From: Diplonema papillatum
Lineage: Eukaryota; Euglenozoa; Diplonemea; Diplonemida; Diplonemidae
Assembly: GCA_030068145.1 (NCBI GenBank)
Contig: JAPJBO010000215.1
Location: forward strand, 124,001 to 188,000
DNA: 64,000 nucleotides
Reading direction: 5' to 3'
The notes beneath the pieces are model-generated. The model saw only the letters and a program-made list of their open reading frames with translations, ran no database searches and was not told where the DNA came from. How positions within the stretch are numbered: the first letter of the stretch is position 1; each line of letters begins with the position of its first letter. Both the position numbers and the translations under genes were made by a program. Below, one piece after another: positions 12,129-25,900 of this stretch.

Positions 12129-13283
12129 AAGCTTGTCTCTCGACCCTGATCTCTGGAAACAGCCTCCGTCCCCGGGCCCCAATCCCTCTCCTGTGTCACA
12201 TCCCGAGTGCTAGGCGAGGGCGAGCATGGCCGACCTGACGCCGCGGTTTGAGTTCAGCTTGGAACACGACCGCGGAGTAGGAACGTCGATGCGGACGCGT
12301 TAAGTACCGCGGCCGTGGGCCAGGAGCTTGGAACAGCTAGTCAGGTCAAGCTCATTGCACAGAGAGAGCTTGCCACATTCGCTCTAGCGCTCTTGCCTGA
12401 AAGCAGAGTTCGTGTTTTGCTTGTGCATGGCAATACCTCTGACTCAATCTCTACGTGCTGGCTCCTTCTGCTTTGTTCTGGGCACTACTACAAGGACAGC
12501 ACTGATTGGGACTGACTAGTAGACGTCGTACTGGGTCGTTCGAAGAGTAGGAGCTCTTCCGTCCAAATTATGGGTCCAAAGTCTGGAATCGAAATTCTGG
12601 GTCCAAGTTCTAGGTTCCACATGGTTCATCACAGATTGTTGCTGCGCAAGTGCTTCGTCTTTCTTCTGCCCTATTGGTCGAACAATTATAGATCATCGCA
12701 CGGCGGCACAGACCCAGACCGACTCAGACTGAGGTTCCTCAACGAACAACAAGAAGGTAACTAAAGCTGACGTTCTTTTTTGTACTATCCTCTGACTCAG
12801 AAGGAGCTAGAATTTATCAGAGCCCTTTTTCTTTTGACGTTTTCTCTTTTGATTCCTCCCTGACTGAGCCGCTGATAGACTGCTTAAAGACTGTGATGAG
12901 ACTATAAGTGGCACAGATTAGACATCTTTTGTGCGTTTGATCAAAGTACTATAAGTTTTGAAGTTAGAATGCATAATATCTGTCGCGATGGCCTGCATTA
13001 ACAAGAATTGCTAGTGATAGCCTACGATAGCCTATGCTAGTCTGAGATAGACTGCTGATAGACTGTGTAGAAGTACATCAAGGCGGCCCTTACAAAACCA
13101 GCACAGTCAACGCCGCGTGGGTGCCGGCTTTTGGTATTAATCATCATGTTTCAAACCCCCGATTGCGCGTAACCTGGAAGCAAACAGAGGGTGTCGGTGA
13201 TACAAAGGTGACTAGTCATAAAACTACTGAAGAGTGCTTACTACTGCTGGTGTAAGAATGACTACTGCGGTAGTCATTTACCA
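12129..13283. other. Non-coding stretch, mostly unassigned
   Basis: I see no gene. About 12325-12380 (AACAGCTAGTCAGGTCAAGC and flank) recurs at 57458-57510. Around 12890-13070 there are scattered copies of GATAG/ATAGACTG words. The remainder shows no structure I can name. Confidence 0.5.
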
Positions 13284-13334
13284 GTGTTTTTTTACTGTTT
13301 CTTGCTAGTGACTACCTCCCCTCGAGCCGGAGTA

Positions 13335-13560
13335 GTAGTAGTATTAGTATGTGTCGTCTGCCGAAGCAGCCGGAGACAGCAGGGGGCAGTCTTGCTTTAC
13401 TTTTCTCTTCATGAAGACCCTCCCCCGGCAATCCCGACTGTCCAATCACTGTCAAGAAAGTTTGCGCCTATTGTGATGAGGTGGTTGACAAGGCCCACGA
13501 AGCCTTATACACAACACGGCTACAACACGAAGATGCAGCCCTGCTTAGGTGTGCACTCGG
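13335..13560 (+). repeat. Dispersed repeat family F1
   Basis: The segment around GCCGAAGCAGCCGGAGACAG recurs at 15448-15565 on the same strand and in reverse complement at 40620-40860. Copies differ by point changes and short gaps. None carries a convincing coding frame. Confidence 0.8.
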
Positions 13561-14342
13561 CCATCAGGTCATTGGCTGCTAAGCACCCCCCGACCGGTCG
13601 ATTTGCCACTTTTGTGGCCCTCTATTCGCCGGGCGGTGCTGTCAGCACTTCTTCCGCGTCGCATCAAGTTGGCGGTTGGGGGATCGGCGACCGCGACTCA
13701 GCGACCTCTGATCCGGAGCGAGGGGTAAAATTACGGTGTTCTTCTCGAGAGCGACGGGGTAATAACCTGTGTACAAGTGTTAGTTCTCGTCGGAATAGTA
13801 TTAATCTTCTAAGATCTTCGATCTTATACGACAAAAAAAAATGGCAAATTTTCATTTTCGGTATTATCGGTATGAAAAACGGGTGATATAAAAAAAAATC
13901 TGGTTGATAAGTTTTGATGTAGACGGCCCAACAGGATTGGACTGTAGAATCAATCAGAATACTAACTAGTATGATGACGTGTTTTTTTGGACTTCTTTGG
14001 TTGCGACGTTCGTAGAGAAATGCAGGTAGGGGAGGAAAGGGCTACAGAACAACAGGGGAGATTTCGGATAGAGACGCTTCGTGACTTGCGGCCGGTTGTT
14101 ACGGGATTGTTCCCTGAAACATTTGCCGACGAAAAAAAACCAAAACAAAAACGCACTCAATAAACAAAGCCAAACGCACCGGTAACCGATGGTACTCGGT
14201 GTCGGTGATATTGTCAGGAGAAAAAAGGAGGGGGACGTGGGTGCTTGGACACACCCTGTGCGAGTCTAGAAGAAGCGTGTTCGTGCGCTCGGGCCGGCGT
14301 TCGTGCGATTCGAAATACTCGACGTTGCTGCGTTAACTCCGA

Positions 14343-14663
14343 ATGGAAGGGATTTTATTTCCCTTCTGTGGGCCCGCCAGCACGAGGGGAGAACTTGGAG
14401 AGATAACAGAGAAAGAAGAAATGCGTAGTTTTGCTTTATTCTTTTTACTTGCTACCGGTAGAAAAACAGAGGGTTGGATGGAGAGGACGCAGGCGTGCGT
14501 CGGGGCCGTGAGGAAGCACCGGCCACGTTGCAAGATGAGAATACCTGCCCTGGAAAGAAGCACCCTTTTACTCGCGGGGGTAAGCACCCTTGCGGGGGAG
14601 CTCTTCCGTGTGCCTCTGCGGAAGGACTTTGGGCCTTTTAAGAAGGCCGCGGAAGTCGGCTGA
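14343..14663 (+). other. Open frame without recognised product
   Basis: A 106-codon plus-strand frame starting at ATG 14343. I recognise no domain, and composition and context (repeats on both sides) make a real gene unlikely. Recorded because little else lies between 13.9 and 14.7 kb. Confidence 0.15.
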
Positions 14664-14769
14664 AGGTGTGCACGTGCTTAGGTATTACAACCTGGTTCGA
14701 TTGCGGGATAATAAAACCTCGGGGATAAAAGACTGCGTGGTTTTCCCGTTCAAGGAAATATAGTTGTAG

Positions 14770-15220
14770 AGGGGCAAATACACTGAACCCACAATTTGAT
14801 TGTTCTTCGCTTTCACCACCGGGTGTTGTTTACTTTGGCTACAGAACAACAGGTCAAAGTCCAGAGTGAGAGTCTTGTCGTGTAGGGGTAGACCCGCATG
14901 ACCTCACGTCCGTTCAACACGTTCGATAGTTACAGCACTTGGGATCCCTTCGGTTCTTTGTCTTGCAGCATCGTCAAGCATTTCCTTCCAAGCTGGCTTA
15001 TGCAAAATACTCAAGGGACTGCCTTGTGCTCATTTCGATGGAGGCTAGAGGGGGAGAACACAATACAACTACAAGTGGGTTGTTGAACGCTTACGCCCGC
15101 CACTAAACCCAGATTTACCTGTGTTTCGTGTGGGCTACAGCACATTTTTACCTCCTTTGAGATTTTCGCACCTGGCAGTCTTCAAGTATTTCCTACAAAG
15201 CGGGTGCTTCAAAATCATTT
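14770..15220 (+). repeat. Dispersed repeat family F2
   Basis: A patchwork repeat containing ACCTCACGTCCGTTCAACAC (near 14900) and CGCCCGCCACTAAACCCAGA (near 15095). Related copies, in both orientations and with different portions retained, occur near 33890-34760, 43880-44165, 50090-50220, 52690-52920, 56650-56800 and 57050-57290. Some copies are truncated at similar points. I see no ORF conserved between copies, so it is probably a non-autonomous element. Confidence 0.8.
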
Positions 15221-15439
15221 TCGCTCAGAGCGTCAATCCGCCGGTAGAGAGTCGCGTCCGCGAAGCGGCGTACGCGAAACTCTCCCGTGGAATGCGCTGG
15301 TTGGCCCGAAGTAAAACGCCGAGCGCTTGCGATACCTCACACGAAGCCGGAGAAGCCAACACCTCTTCACTCTCATGCTCGCAGAATAAGGAAGGGAAAC
15401 TTGCTATGCAGCAACAGTCTGTGACTATAGACTGCACAG

Positions 15440-15570
15440 TAGTTGAAACTGCCGAAACAGCCGGAGACAGCAGGCGCAGGGGGCCACTTGCTTTGCGGTT
15501 TAGTTTCTACTCTCATGAATGGACCCGCCACCGGCAATGCCGACTGTCCAAACACGGTCGTGAAAGCCTT
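15440..15570 (+). repeat. Dispersed repeat F1, second copy
   Basis: Contains CCGAAACAGCCGGAGACAGC and the following CCGACTGTCCAA segment shared with 13.37-13.45 kb. Confidence 0.75.
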
Positions 15571-15879
15571 CATACCCCCATATGTTTCGGTAGACTGCAA
15601 AGAGTCTGTGGCGATAATCTGCATCGCCTGCGCCGCGGGTACCTCTTCGCACGTGATGTGTCATGCTTTCTCTTCAGCTCGTCCTGATCGTCTTGATCGC
15701 ACGCTTGGTGCTTCGCTTCACCTTCGACTGCTCATCAGGTTCATCGGTTGCGCATCGATAGTTGCTTCTTCACTGCGCTTGGGCGATGGCCGTGTTGTCT
15801 TCTGTGGAACCTCCGAATCTTGCTGTGTACTGTCTGCGAGCGTTGAACGACTGGCTCTATGTTCTTCCCTCAGCTACGC

Positions 15880-16680
15880 TGTGAGAAGGCGCTGAAGGGC
15901 GTTGATCCCACAACAACTTTGAGGTAATGCGGCAACTCGCAGTTCACCGTCCAGCACCACCACCGTCTCCTTGAGACCAGCAATTGCTGTGCACTGGATG
16001 CGAGCGCTGAACGACTACAGGCCGAAGAGCCTTGATCCCCTGACCAGTCCTGCAACCAGCATAGTTTGCTGTCCAGCACCACCTTTTCCTTGGGGGCCAG
16101 CATCTTGCTGCACGAACCACTCAGGCCTCTGTGACTCTCAGCTACGCTGTGAGAAGGTGCTGGGGGGCCAACACCTCACAACGACGTTGAGGTGGCATTC
16201 CGCCGACGAGTACTGCGACAACTCGCACAGTTCACCGTCCAGCACCGCCTTCTCCTTGAGGACAGCATCTTGCTGTGCACTGCCTGCGAGCGTTGAACGA
16301 CTGCAGGCCGAAGAGCCTTGATCCCACAACGACGTTGGCATTCCGCTGACCAGTCCTGTGACGACCAGCACGGTTTGCGCACAGCACCACCTTCTCCTTG
16401 GCCAGCATCTTGCTGTACGAACCACTTAGGCCTCTGTGACTCTCAGCTACGCTGTGAGAAGGCGCTGAGGGCTGACCCCACAACGACGTTGAGGTAATGC
16501 GGCACATTCCGCCGACCGCCTCTGTGACTCTCAGCTACAACCATTAGGCCTCTGTGGCTCTCAGCTAGGCCTCTGTGACTACTCTCAGCTACGCTGCGAG
16601 AAGGCGCTGAGGGGCCCTGACCCCACAACGACGTTGAGGTAATGCGGCATGCATTCTGCCGACCAGTCCTGCGACAACTC
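15880..16680 (-). repeat. Tandem truncated copies of the sphingosine kinase exon 3 end
   Basis: About five imperfect copies of the sequence that ends the kinase coding exon. Each contains, on the minus strand, remnants of KMLAPKEKVVLDGELCELS followed by the CTCAACGTCGTTGTGGG segment and the AGCGTAGCTGAGAG(C) segment. Copies differ by deletions, frameshifts and point changes. They lie directly downstream of the intact copy (16675-16745) and seem to come from repeated local duplication of the exon end. Confidence 0.8.
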
Positions 16681-19600
16681 GCACAGTTCACCGTCCAGCA
16701 CCACCTTCTCCTTGGGGGCCAGCATCTTGCCGTGCACCGCCTGGGCCCTGTGCTGCTCCCAGCGGGAGTTCTCGAGATGCGTGCAGTCCTCGATGCGGTC
16801 GAACTCTGTGAGCAGGTTGATTCGGTGCGTGGGCTGCATCCAGCTGACGTGCAGGCACCCGTCGTCCAGCCGCGCCGCGGGGCATAGCTTCATCGTCTCG
16901 TCCAACGCGGGAGCGGAGACCGTTTGGAAGAAGTTCACGGGGCCTTCCCAGTGCTTCCACTGCAGAGCCGTGTCGGATAGCGGGTACCGTGGAGTTGACG
17001 GCGGCGCGCCCGTGATCGTATCTTCCTCCGGTTTGCCGGGAGGTACCCAGCTGATCCGCATGGGGTACTGCGTCCTGTGGTGCGTCGTCGAGCAGCAGCA
17101 GCAGCAGCCGCAGCAGAGCAGCTTCGTGAGCGCGTACACGAGGACCCGGATATACCCGCAGCACCGGCAGATTTCGCTGTCGATGTCGATGTCCGCGACG
17201 AGCCCGGCGGTGACGCTGAGCACCCCGTACCGCGTCCGGCCGCCTTGACGGAACTGGAACGCGTCCATCTTCCTGGTCTCGCCTTTGAACAGCGCCCAGA
17301 TGGCCACGGCCGGGTCTCCGCAGCCGACCATGTGCGCCATCGCGTTCGCGGAGCCGGCGGGGATGTAGGCCACCGTGAACCTTCCCTGCGCGCAGTCCTT
17401 CCGCCGCATGAGGCCCTCGATCACTTCGCACATCGTCCCGTCGCCTCCCAGGGCTGCCACGATCGCGGTTTCCTGCTTGGGTTGCGTTGATAAAGGGGGA
17501 TTGCAAGAAACGTGTTGGAATGGGTATGTGCTCAAACACCGCACTGGTCCCGTCTGCGCCGTGTTTCGGTCCTTTAAGCCACGGACACATTAGGCGGACC
17601 AGGAACCTGAGTGTCTGCAGACAGGACAGCAGTGTGAGTCTGGTTTGTCAGGCGGCTGTTCGTAGCTCGTCACAGCCAGGACCACCCGTGCTACTAGAGC
17701 ACAGGCGAATCCGTCACGGGAAGAAGGCCCCTACAACCGTGTCTGAGCAATCAGTTGGTAAAGGGGGGGATTGCAAGAACGGTAAAGGGGGGGGGGGGGC
17801 AGCCCTCACACTAACTTTTCGGGAAATCCCAACAACAACGGGGGGGGGGGGGGGGGGGGCGGGGACCCCCCCCCCCCAGGCATCTTGTTAAGAACCATCC
17901 ATCCATCCATCAGCCGGCTGACCCCCCCCCCCCCAGGGTGCTTATTAAGGGCTGTTACATGTTACGGATCGCGGTCAGGGGGTGCGGGTGGTGGTGGGGG
18001 GGGGGGGGGGACCCCCCCCCCCCCCCCTCCTGCATGGCTGGCAGGTCACCCGGTGTCAAGCGACCGACTCCCCAACTGCCGCTGGCCAGGTCAGGCTGGC
18101 ACGACAAAGGAGTTACGGAGGGCGGCAGCTTGGGCAATGCCGACTTTGCGGAGGCATTCAACGGAAGGAGTGTCTCACAGAAGTTCCGTGCGGCAGATAA
18201 GAGCCGACCGATTGCGGGGTATTGATATACCCAAGAAGTACAACACCACTTCACACGTCTCGGAAATGGTGGGCATCTGGGCTTCCATCGCACAAGTGCG
18301 CATCGCCAAGGAACTAAGTGTATCGAGCTCCTTTGTGCTGATCTTGGACGGAACGACACTGAAGCACGCAATGCAGATGGAGGTGTATGTAGTTATCCTA
18401 CGCTACTTCGTCTCATCGTTGTGCGCAGCTAAAGAAACTGCCTTGGGACTCGTGGGGTTCGAGGCTTCCGACGATACAGATGGCAACACCATCTTCTTGA
18501 AGTCTCGTGCGATGCTTGCAGATTTCGGCGTTGCGGCACAGCAGATAACGGCAACCTGCAGTGATTCGGGATCGAATCTAGCGGGGCACATCACAGGGGT
18601 ATACGGTTTGTTGAAGAAAGATTTCAACCCTCAGTGTGCCCGTGTTCCGGACTTTTCGCACCGACTGGAGACCGAACTTGAGCGAGCCTTCGATTCATCC
18701 GTTGTTGAAGAAATCACGGAAGCAATTCTTACGATGGAGGCGAACTTGCGAACGTCCGGAAAGCTTTATCGCCGACTCAGGCGTTTCGCTAAGCTGCAAG
18801 GCTTTGCTGCGGGTCCCAAACCATCCCTCCATTGCTCTATTCGGTGGTTGCCAAAAACCTTTCGTCTGTGGGAGAAGGCCGCTGCATTGTGGCCACTCTG
18901 GAAGATGTTTCTGGAACAGCGCTCGCGGGACTGGCACTCCGCGGATGCCAAGAAGGGTAAGGATAACCTCGCAGCGAAGCGAAAGGAGCTGCTTGGCGTT
19001 TTTGGGAAGGAGCGCAGGGCTCAGCAGTTCCAGCAGTGGTACCCTGTACTAAGGATGTTGCGCAATATCTCGCTGGCCTCGCAGCATCAAGAGCCCACCG
19101 TTCTGCATTTGCAGTTTCGGTTGAGCCGAGCTCGTATGGCCATCGAAGGGATGACCGATGGCAACGAAAACAAACGTCGCTTGGCGAAGGTCGCGAAGGC
19201 GCTCGAAGCCGTCGAGGAAAAGATAAAGAAGGATGACCACGCCGTAGCTCTCTCTCTCATTCTTGACGTACAAAAAATGCAGGTGCTCTCCGGAGCCGAC
19301 TTGAAGGCGTACGGTAACGAAGAGTACGCCTATTTGGCTGCTTTCGTCGGGAGGTTTGAAGCGAGCTCCGTACAGAAGGACTGGCAAGACATAAAAATTC
19401 TTGCCGTTCAGTTCAAGGACTTGGGGTGGAACGCCTGGACCGGAGTATTCGCAACCCTAAAAGAACAAGGCAGCCAGAGAGCCATTGACGTGTTGGCGCT
19501 GCGTCCACTGCGACAGATCGTCGTCCGTTGAATGCCTCCGCAAAGTCGGCATTGCCCAAGCTGCCGCCCTCCGTAACTCCTTCGTGCCAGCCTGACCTGG

Positions 19601-22600
19601 CCAGCGGCAGTTGCGGAGTCGGTCGCTTGACACCGGGTGACCTGCCAGCCATGCAGGAGGGGGGGGGGGGGGGGGTCCCCCCCCCCCCCCCCCCCCCTTG
19701 TTACATGTTACGGGTTAGGCCAAATCTTAATAAACACCCTGCCCCCCCCCCCCCCCCTCCCCTCACTATTTTCACTGTGGAGGGGGGAGACGCTGCCTGT
19801 CACACTCCAAGGTGGTCACCACGGTGGGCGGTCAGGAAAAAAATTTTTTTTTTGCCCCAAATACCCCAAATACCACACTTTGGAAAATTTTTGTGGGCCC
19901 ACTTTTGGCAGGGAATTTTGACCATTTCACCTTAGAGAATTTGACCACCCAGCCTCCAAGGCAACTGCACTGTAGAGGGGGGGGGAGCAGGGGCGCACTA
20001 AGGATTGGGGGGTGCAACGGGCAATGTCAACGTCTGCTAAATTTGGAAGGGGGGGGGGGGGGAGTGCTGATACTAAGCCTGAGACCCAAAACGAAGTTGC
20101 TAACCCTGGGTGGGGGTGGGTACCCCCCCCCCCCCTGGTGCAACCCACTGTGGGACCCACCTTAGCTAAATTCTCTAAGGTGAAATGGTGGAAAAAGTGG
20201 GTCAAAATCTTTTTTTTTCGAGTGCTTTTTTGGGAGGATTTCACGGATTGGAAACGATCGTTTACGAGAATTCGTGATTTTGGCCAAAAAAAAAACGATC
20301 GTGAAAAAAAAAACGATCGTTTTTTTTCCATAGGGGATTGCTTCGGTGTGTCGAGTGACGAGTAGTTCGAGTAAGGTTTTGTGTATCACATTATTGCCAC
20401 GACAGCGCTATGGCACTGGAACGAGCAGACAGTCGAGGGTAGGCATCAGATTCGTCTTTGAAGGAGCCCCGTTCATCGGAGTTCGCCGGAGTCGAAGCAT
20501 TGCCTTAGGTGAAGGAGTCAAAACTCAAGTTACTGGGGGGGGGGTTGAATACAGGAGGTACCTTGAATAGAAGAGGCATTTTGGAAATCTGGAAAAAGGT
20601 TGGATTTTTCCTTGGTCCGCATAACGGACCTTTTCGACGATTTTCTGATCCCGATGCAGAGAACCGTGAAAAATAGACCCGGGGACCAAAAAACATGTGC
20701 GTGGTTCGTGGGTCTTTGCCAGATGCGGGGCACCGGGCGTGGAACCCACAGATTTTCAATGGAAAGGACGGGAATAGACCCACTGGTTGGTGACATTTCT
20801 TTGCTGGCCCATGTAGCAGACCTTTTTCGGCGAATGTGCTCGCGTTCAGCTCCGATGAAGAGAACCGTGCCAAATAGACGGGACCACAAATTACGTGCGT
20901 CTCTTCCAAGAAGAAGGGAGTTCCCGCGGGTTCCGGGTTTGCGGTGCTGTTTTCTATTTCTTTTTTCGGGAAAATTGCAGGATCAGCACGCCGAATACAA
21001 GAGGTACCTCTTGTATTCGACCCCCCCCCCCAGGAATCATGAAGAAGTACATCAAAACGGACGAGCTGGACAAGAAGCTGGAAATAGCAGAAACTTGTTG
21101 GCTTGGTCAAGAGTTGCCACAAGCCGCCACAGCACAGGAGCGCGGCCGAGGGCATCCGGCGGGAGAAGCCACAGCTGGGAAGCGCAATTGCAGCTAGTGT
21201 TCGAGGATGAGTCCACAAATAAGTAGAAAAAGCACTTCGATGAGCAGCAAACCTTCAGTCTACGCCGCCAGCCTCAGAGTTGAGTTGGAAAGGATACGTC
21301 GATAATCCTTGAGTGGGCTAGAAAGCGCACGATTGCGGAAAAGGACGAGAAAAAGAACATGTTGGCTACCCTTTCCTACATGAAAGGCCATGAAACAGCT
21401 GAATCTGGCCACCAAAGTCAATTTTGCACAAGAATAGACGCGCCAAAGATTGGTTGGTTCATAATTACAACAGGAAAATTTGAGAAGCAAAAAACGATCG
21501 TTTTTTGAAAACGATAAAAAACGATGATATTTCACTTTCGAAAATGATCGTTTTATATAACTATCGTTTCCAATCCGTGGGATTTGGGCCAAAAAAAAAA
21601 ATTTTTTTTTTGGTCGCTGCTGAGGAAACCACCTTAGAGCGGTCACCACCCTGCTGCACACAGGCCCTGCAGGAGGGGGGGGAAAATCTTAGTTTCGTGT
21701 TCAAGCGCTACTTGCCTCTAAGTGTTTGATGCTAGCATCAAGTCTTCTTCGCGGAATGCAGAGTCTTTTTTTCTTCTTTTTTTCTTTTTTTCCCGTTTTC
21801 TGTTTTTTCTGTTCTTTCTTTTGTTGTCGACAATTTCTTTTTTCTCCTTTTACTTCTAATTTTAACTTTAATTTTCTTTACCATGGTATTTTTGGACTTT
21901 CTGGTGCCGTAGAGTAGTTCTTCTTTCTCTATGCCGCCCACATCGATGTTCGTTTGCCGAATCATGCCGTGGCACCGTCCTTTTGTGCGTCTGCCTTGCT
22001 GAAGAAGTGTGGGAAAGGAGTCCAGGACTCCGTGGTTTGAAACCATGTGCTATGGCTTCACTTCCTCCTCCCTTCGTCCGTTTTTCTTTAAAAAAAGGGG
22101 GTTTACAAATTGGGTTGTGGCTCGTAACCAACCGCCACGGGGCACTACTTCCACCAGGTGAAAGTGTTTACGCTTTCTCGAGAGAGATGACGTAGCCATT
22201 GGTTGTGAATCTCCTGGCACATTCCTCCCATGAGAGTACGGATACTTGCTGGTCGTCGTAGCATACCCATTCATCGTCTTCCTTTAAGGGGGGGGGGGGG
22301 GGGGGGGGGGCAGGGGTGGAAACTGAATCTGGCCGGTCTGGGTTTTGGGTTTTATGTTTCCTGGGGGGGGTGGCTTGTCCAGGACACCAGCGTTTGTACT
22401 TAGAAGAATTCGAGGCCCACCTCACGGTTTTTGTGAAAGTTTGAAGAATGGGGGGTCCGGGGGGCCAAGCCCCCCGGCCGGACGGTACGGTACGCCAAGG
22501 TACGCCTTCGGCGTTTTTTCGCGTTGATCTTCGGAAACCCAGTGCTTCTAGTGGATGTCCCGAAAACTATACAATATTACAGTATGTGGCGTATATTTGC

Positions 22601-22965
22601 GGGAATATCAAAATACAATCATTCCCCGCAAGTTACCCCTCCGAACCTTCAACTCGTATGGGATAGCCGGAACATTCGACATTATCTATCATCAGAGGCA
22701 GAGTATGCTTGCGGACAACGTCCCGAACGGCAAGACAAGGAAAGAAACTCCGAAGCTGTGCTTTCAATTTTCCCCAGTTCCAGGTCAGGGTGAGAACCAA
22801 AGTGAAAAGTCCTAGCAAGCAAGCCGTCTTCGTTTTACCAAAAATGATTTACGGCCCATTGAAAAACAGAACAGTTCTATTTTATGTACCAATGGACTCG
22901 GGGTACGTACGGCAGTATGGCTAAGACGACGATGACGACGACGACGATGAACATGATGATGATGC

Positions 22966-22998
<33 letters not shown>

Positions 22999-25900
22999 CG
23001 ACGACACGTTGCTTCGCTTTATGGCCTTGGGCGGCGGACAAGAGGGCGGGCATGACGAGGCACGTTTTCGTTTGCCTTGTGGGACTGCGGGAACAGCTGC
23101 TGAGGAACGATTGTCAGTTGTTGACGGGGCGGGTTTAGTGGCCGGTGTCGTGCGTTTGCCTTGTGGGACTGCGGGAACAGCTGCTGAGGAACGCTTGTCA
23201 GTTGTTGACGGGGCGGGTTTAGTGGCCGATGTCGTGCGGAGGCGTTTGTGTGTTCCCAGTGTATCGGGTTGGTGGGTTTGCTTTCTTTTCGCTGAAGCCG
23301 TAACAACAGGGAGCAGAATAGGCGAAGCAGATGCAGGCTGCGATGGAGCTGCTACGGCAGACGGCGCTGCAGAGGCTGATATGGACCCTCTTGGCCGAGA
23401 AGGGGCAGGTCTTGATTGAGCAGTGTTGGCAGGCGACGACGTAGCTGCGTTGGCGGCTGGGGCAACTCGTGAACGAGCACCCGCGGAAGGGGTGCTTCTT
23501 AGGGTGGCGATGGGCTGCGACGCGGTAGATGCTTTGGCACCCGGGGCAACTTGTGGTCGAGCACCCGCGGAAGGGATGCTTTGAGCTTTCGGCTGCTGCC
23601 CAGGCGATGAGGTAGCTGCGTTGGCGGTCGGGGTAACTCGCGATCGAGAAACCGCGGATGGAGTGATGCTTGGGCGGGCCACCGGCTGCTGTCCAGTCGG
23701 ACCTGCCACGCGAGCCGTCAGCAGAGCCGCAACGATGCTGGCAATTGCGATGTTACCCAGGAGGCCCTTTACCCCGAGCCAATGCGCGAGATCTCGTTCA
23801 CGCAGTTCGTCGACGGTCCGCTGGACGGCAGGGTCTTGCCCTCGGCGATGCATGGCCTCTACCCATGTCCACGTCTTCCGGTTCCGCTCCGCCTCCGAGT
23901 CGGTCTCCTTTTTTGGGCGCCCGCCACAATCCCTTTGGTCCTGTACGTTCCAGAACCGGATGCCATCCATCAGGAAGTCGTGAGCATCAGCCGGTGGTGG
24001 ACCGTTCTTCGATATCAGCATCTCTTGGCTGATTGTTTCCACCTCCACCCGGTTTCTGAGCTCGCTAACTCGCCAACGCATTTCGCCGAAGTCGCGCTCT
24101 ACGCCGCAGCTGCTGGCACACCCGCTTCTCACTTGAAGGACACGAGCGGCACGAGAACCCTGGTCCGACAACTCCACCAAACGCGCCCTCCAGAAGTCGA
24201 GGAAGAGAAGTTTGGTGCTCCGGGCGGCCTCCTTGACCTTCCCCCAGTCTTTCAGCAGCGCGCTGTGCTCCTTGTCGTTCGGGTACGCAAGTTCGCACAT
24301 GCGCGTCCATGCAGACTCACCGTAATCGGTGTCGACAAGACGTTCCTTCAGGAGACCGACATCCAGCACGGTGACGGCGTCTAGCACGTTGGCAGACATG
24401 ACGGTCTCCGGGACCAGCAACGAGATGGCACGATGATGGACGCTGAGGTACGCGTCCGGGACATTCATCACCGCAAGTGCGAGCTGCGCCTTCTGCAGGT
24501 AGGCAGCAATCTGGCTGGCCTGACCCGCCTCCAACTGCCCAATCAGCTGCGGACACGCAAGGGCTCCGAATAGCTGAGACAAGTACCTCAGGCCAGTCAC
24601 GAATTTTTCCTCGCACAGCTTCTTCGAAATCCGGAGCCGTTTTTTCGTCACCTTCTGCCGCTTTTCCGACTTCCCCTTCTTCTGCGCCCGCCTGACGACC
24701 GACTCCATGCTGAGGCATTTCGCCCACGCGTCGCGCATGCGAGACGCTTTCGTCATCGACGTTGCCCATTTCTTGAGCCAGCGAATTCGCCAGCTGCCAT
24801 CCGGTTTCAACGCCGTCTTTCCCGCTTCGGAGCACGCTTCCCGAAGGGTACGGCGCATCAGCGTGCTGGATTTGAAAATCCGATTCACCGACCGAACGGT
24901 GCTGGTGATCTGCTTTACAGCGGGATCTTCCAGAACAAACTTCAACTTTGTCTGAAGCAGGTGAGCATGCTGGTTACAAGTGGTTACAGCGGTTACATCC
25001 CGGTTACAGACTGGTTACACTCGGTTACAGTGGTTACATGCTGGTTACAAGTGGTTACAGCGGTTACATCCCGGTTACAGACTGGTTACACTCGGTTACA
25101 GTGGTTACATGTACTCGCGCTTCTTCCCGATTTGGATCTCGGGCCGCTTGCCGTTGGTGCACTCGCAGTATCCGATGGGGGGAATCTTGAAGTGGCAAGG
25201 CTCGTCAGAGCGAGGAAGGCGCTCCTTGTACACGTTGTGCCTCCGGAACGCGATGCAGTTGTCGGTGACGGCGAAGGAGCTGGCAGGCTTCTCCATCCAC
25301 TTCGGCTCCGGCATTCCGGGCATGATGCCTTTGTCGTGGAAGTACGCGCCCACGTCTTCGACGGTGTCAATGCTGGTTACATCCCGGTTACAGCGGTTAC
25401 ATCCCGGTTACAGACTGGTTACACTCGGTTACAGCGGTTACATGCTGGTTACAAGTGGTTACAGCGGTTACATCCCGGTTACAGACTGGTTACACTCGGT
25501 TACAGTGGTTACATGCTGGTTACAAGTGGTTACAGCGGTTACATCCCGGTTACAGACTGGTTACACTCGGTTACAGTGGTTACATGCTGGTTACAAGTGG
25601 TTACAGCGGTTACATCCCGGTTACAGACTGGTTACACTCGGTTACAGTGGTTACATGCTGGTTACAAGTGGTTACAGCGGTTACATCCCTGGTTACACTC
25701 GGTTACAGTGGTTACATGCTGGTTACAAGTGGTTACAGCGGTTACATCCCGGTTACAGACTGGTTACACTCGGTTACAGTGGTTACATGCTGGTTACAAG
25801 TGGTTACAGCGGTTACATCCCGGTTACAGACTGGTTACACTCGGTTACAGTGGTTACATGCTGGTTACAAGTGGTTACAGCGGTTACATCCCGGTTACAG

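Noticed and set aside
20505-21218. 237-codon minus-strand frame
   Set aside because: It runs through poly(G) runs and inverted-repeat ends and shows no protein-like pattern; treated as chance.
25109-25372. Orphan exon as a middle exon of the sphingosine kinase
   Set aside because: Its phases are 2/2 while the kinase exons join in phase 0, and it would interrupt the catalytic domain between two conserved boxes.
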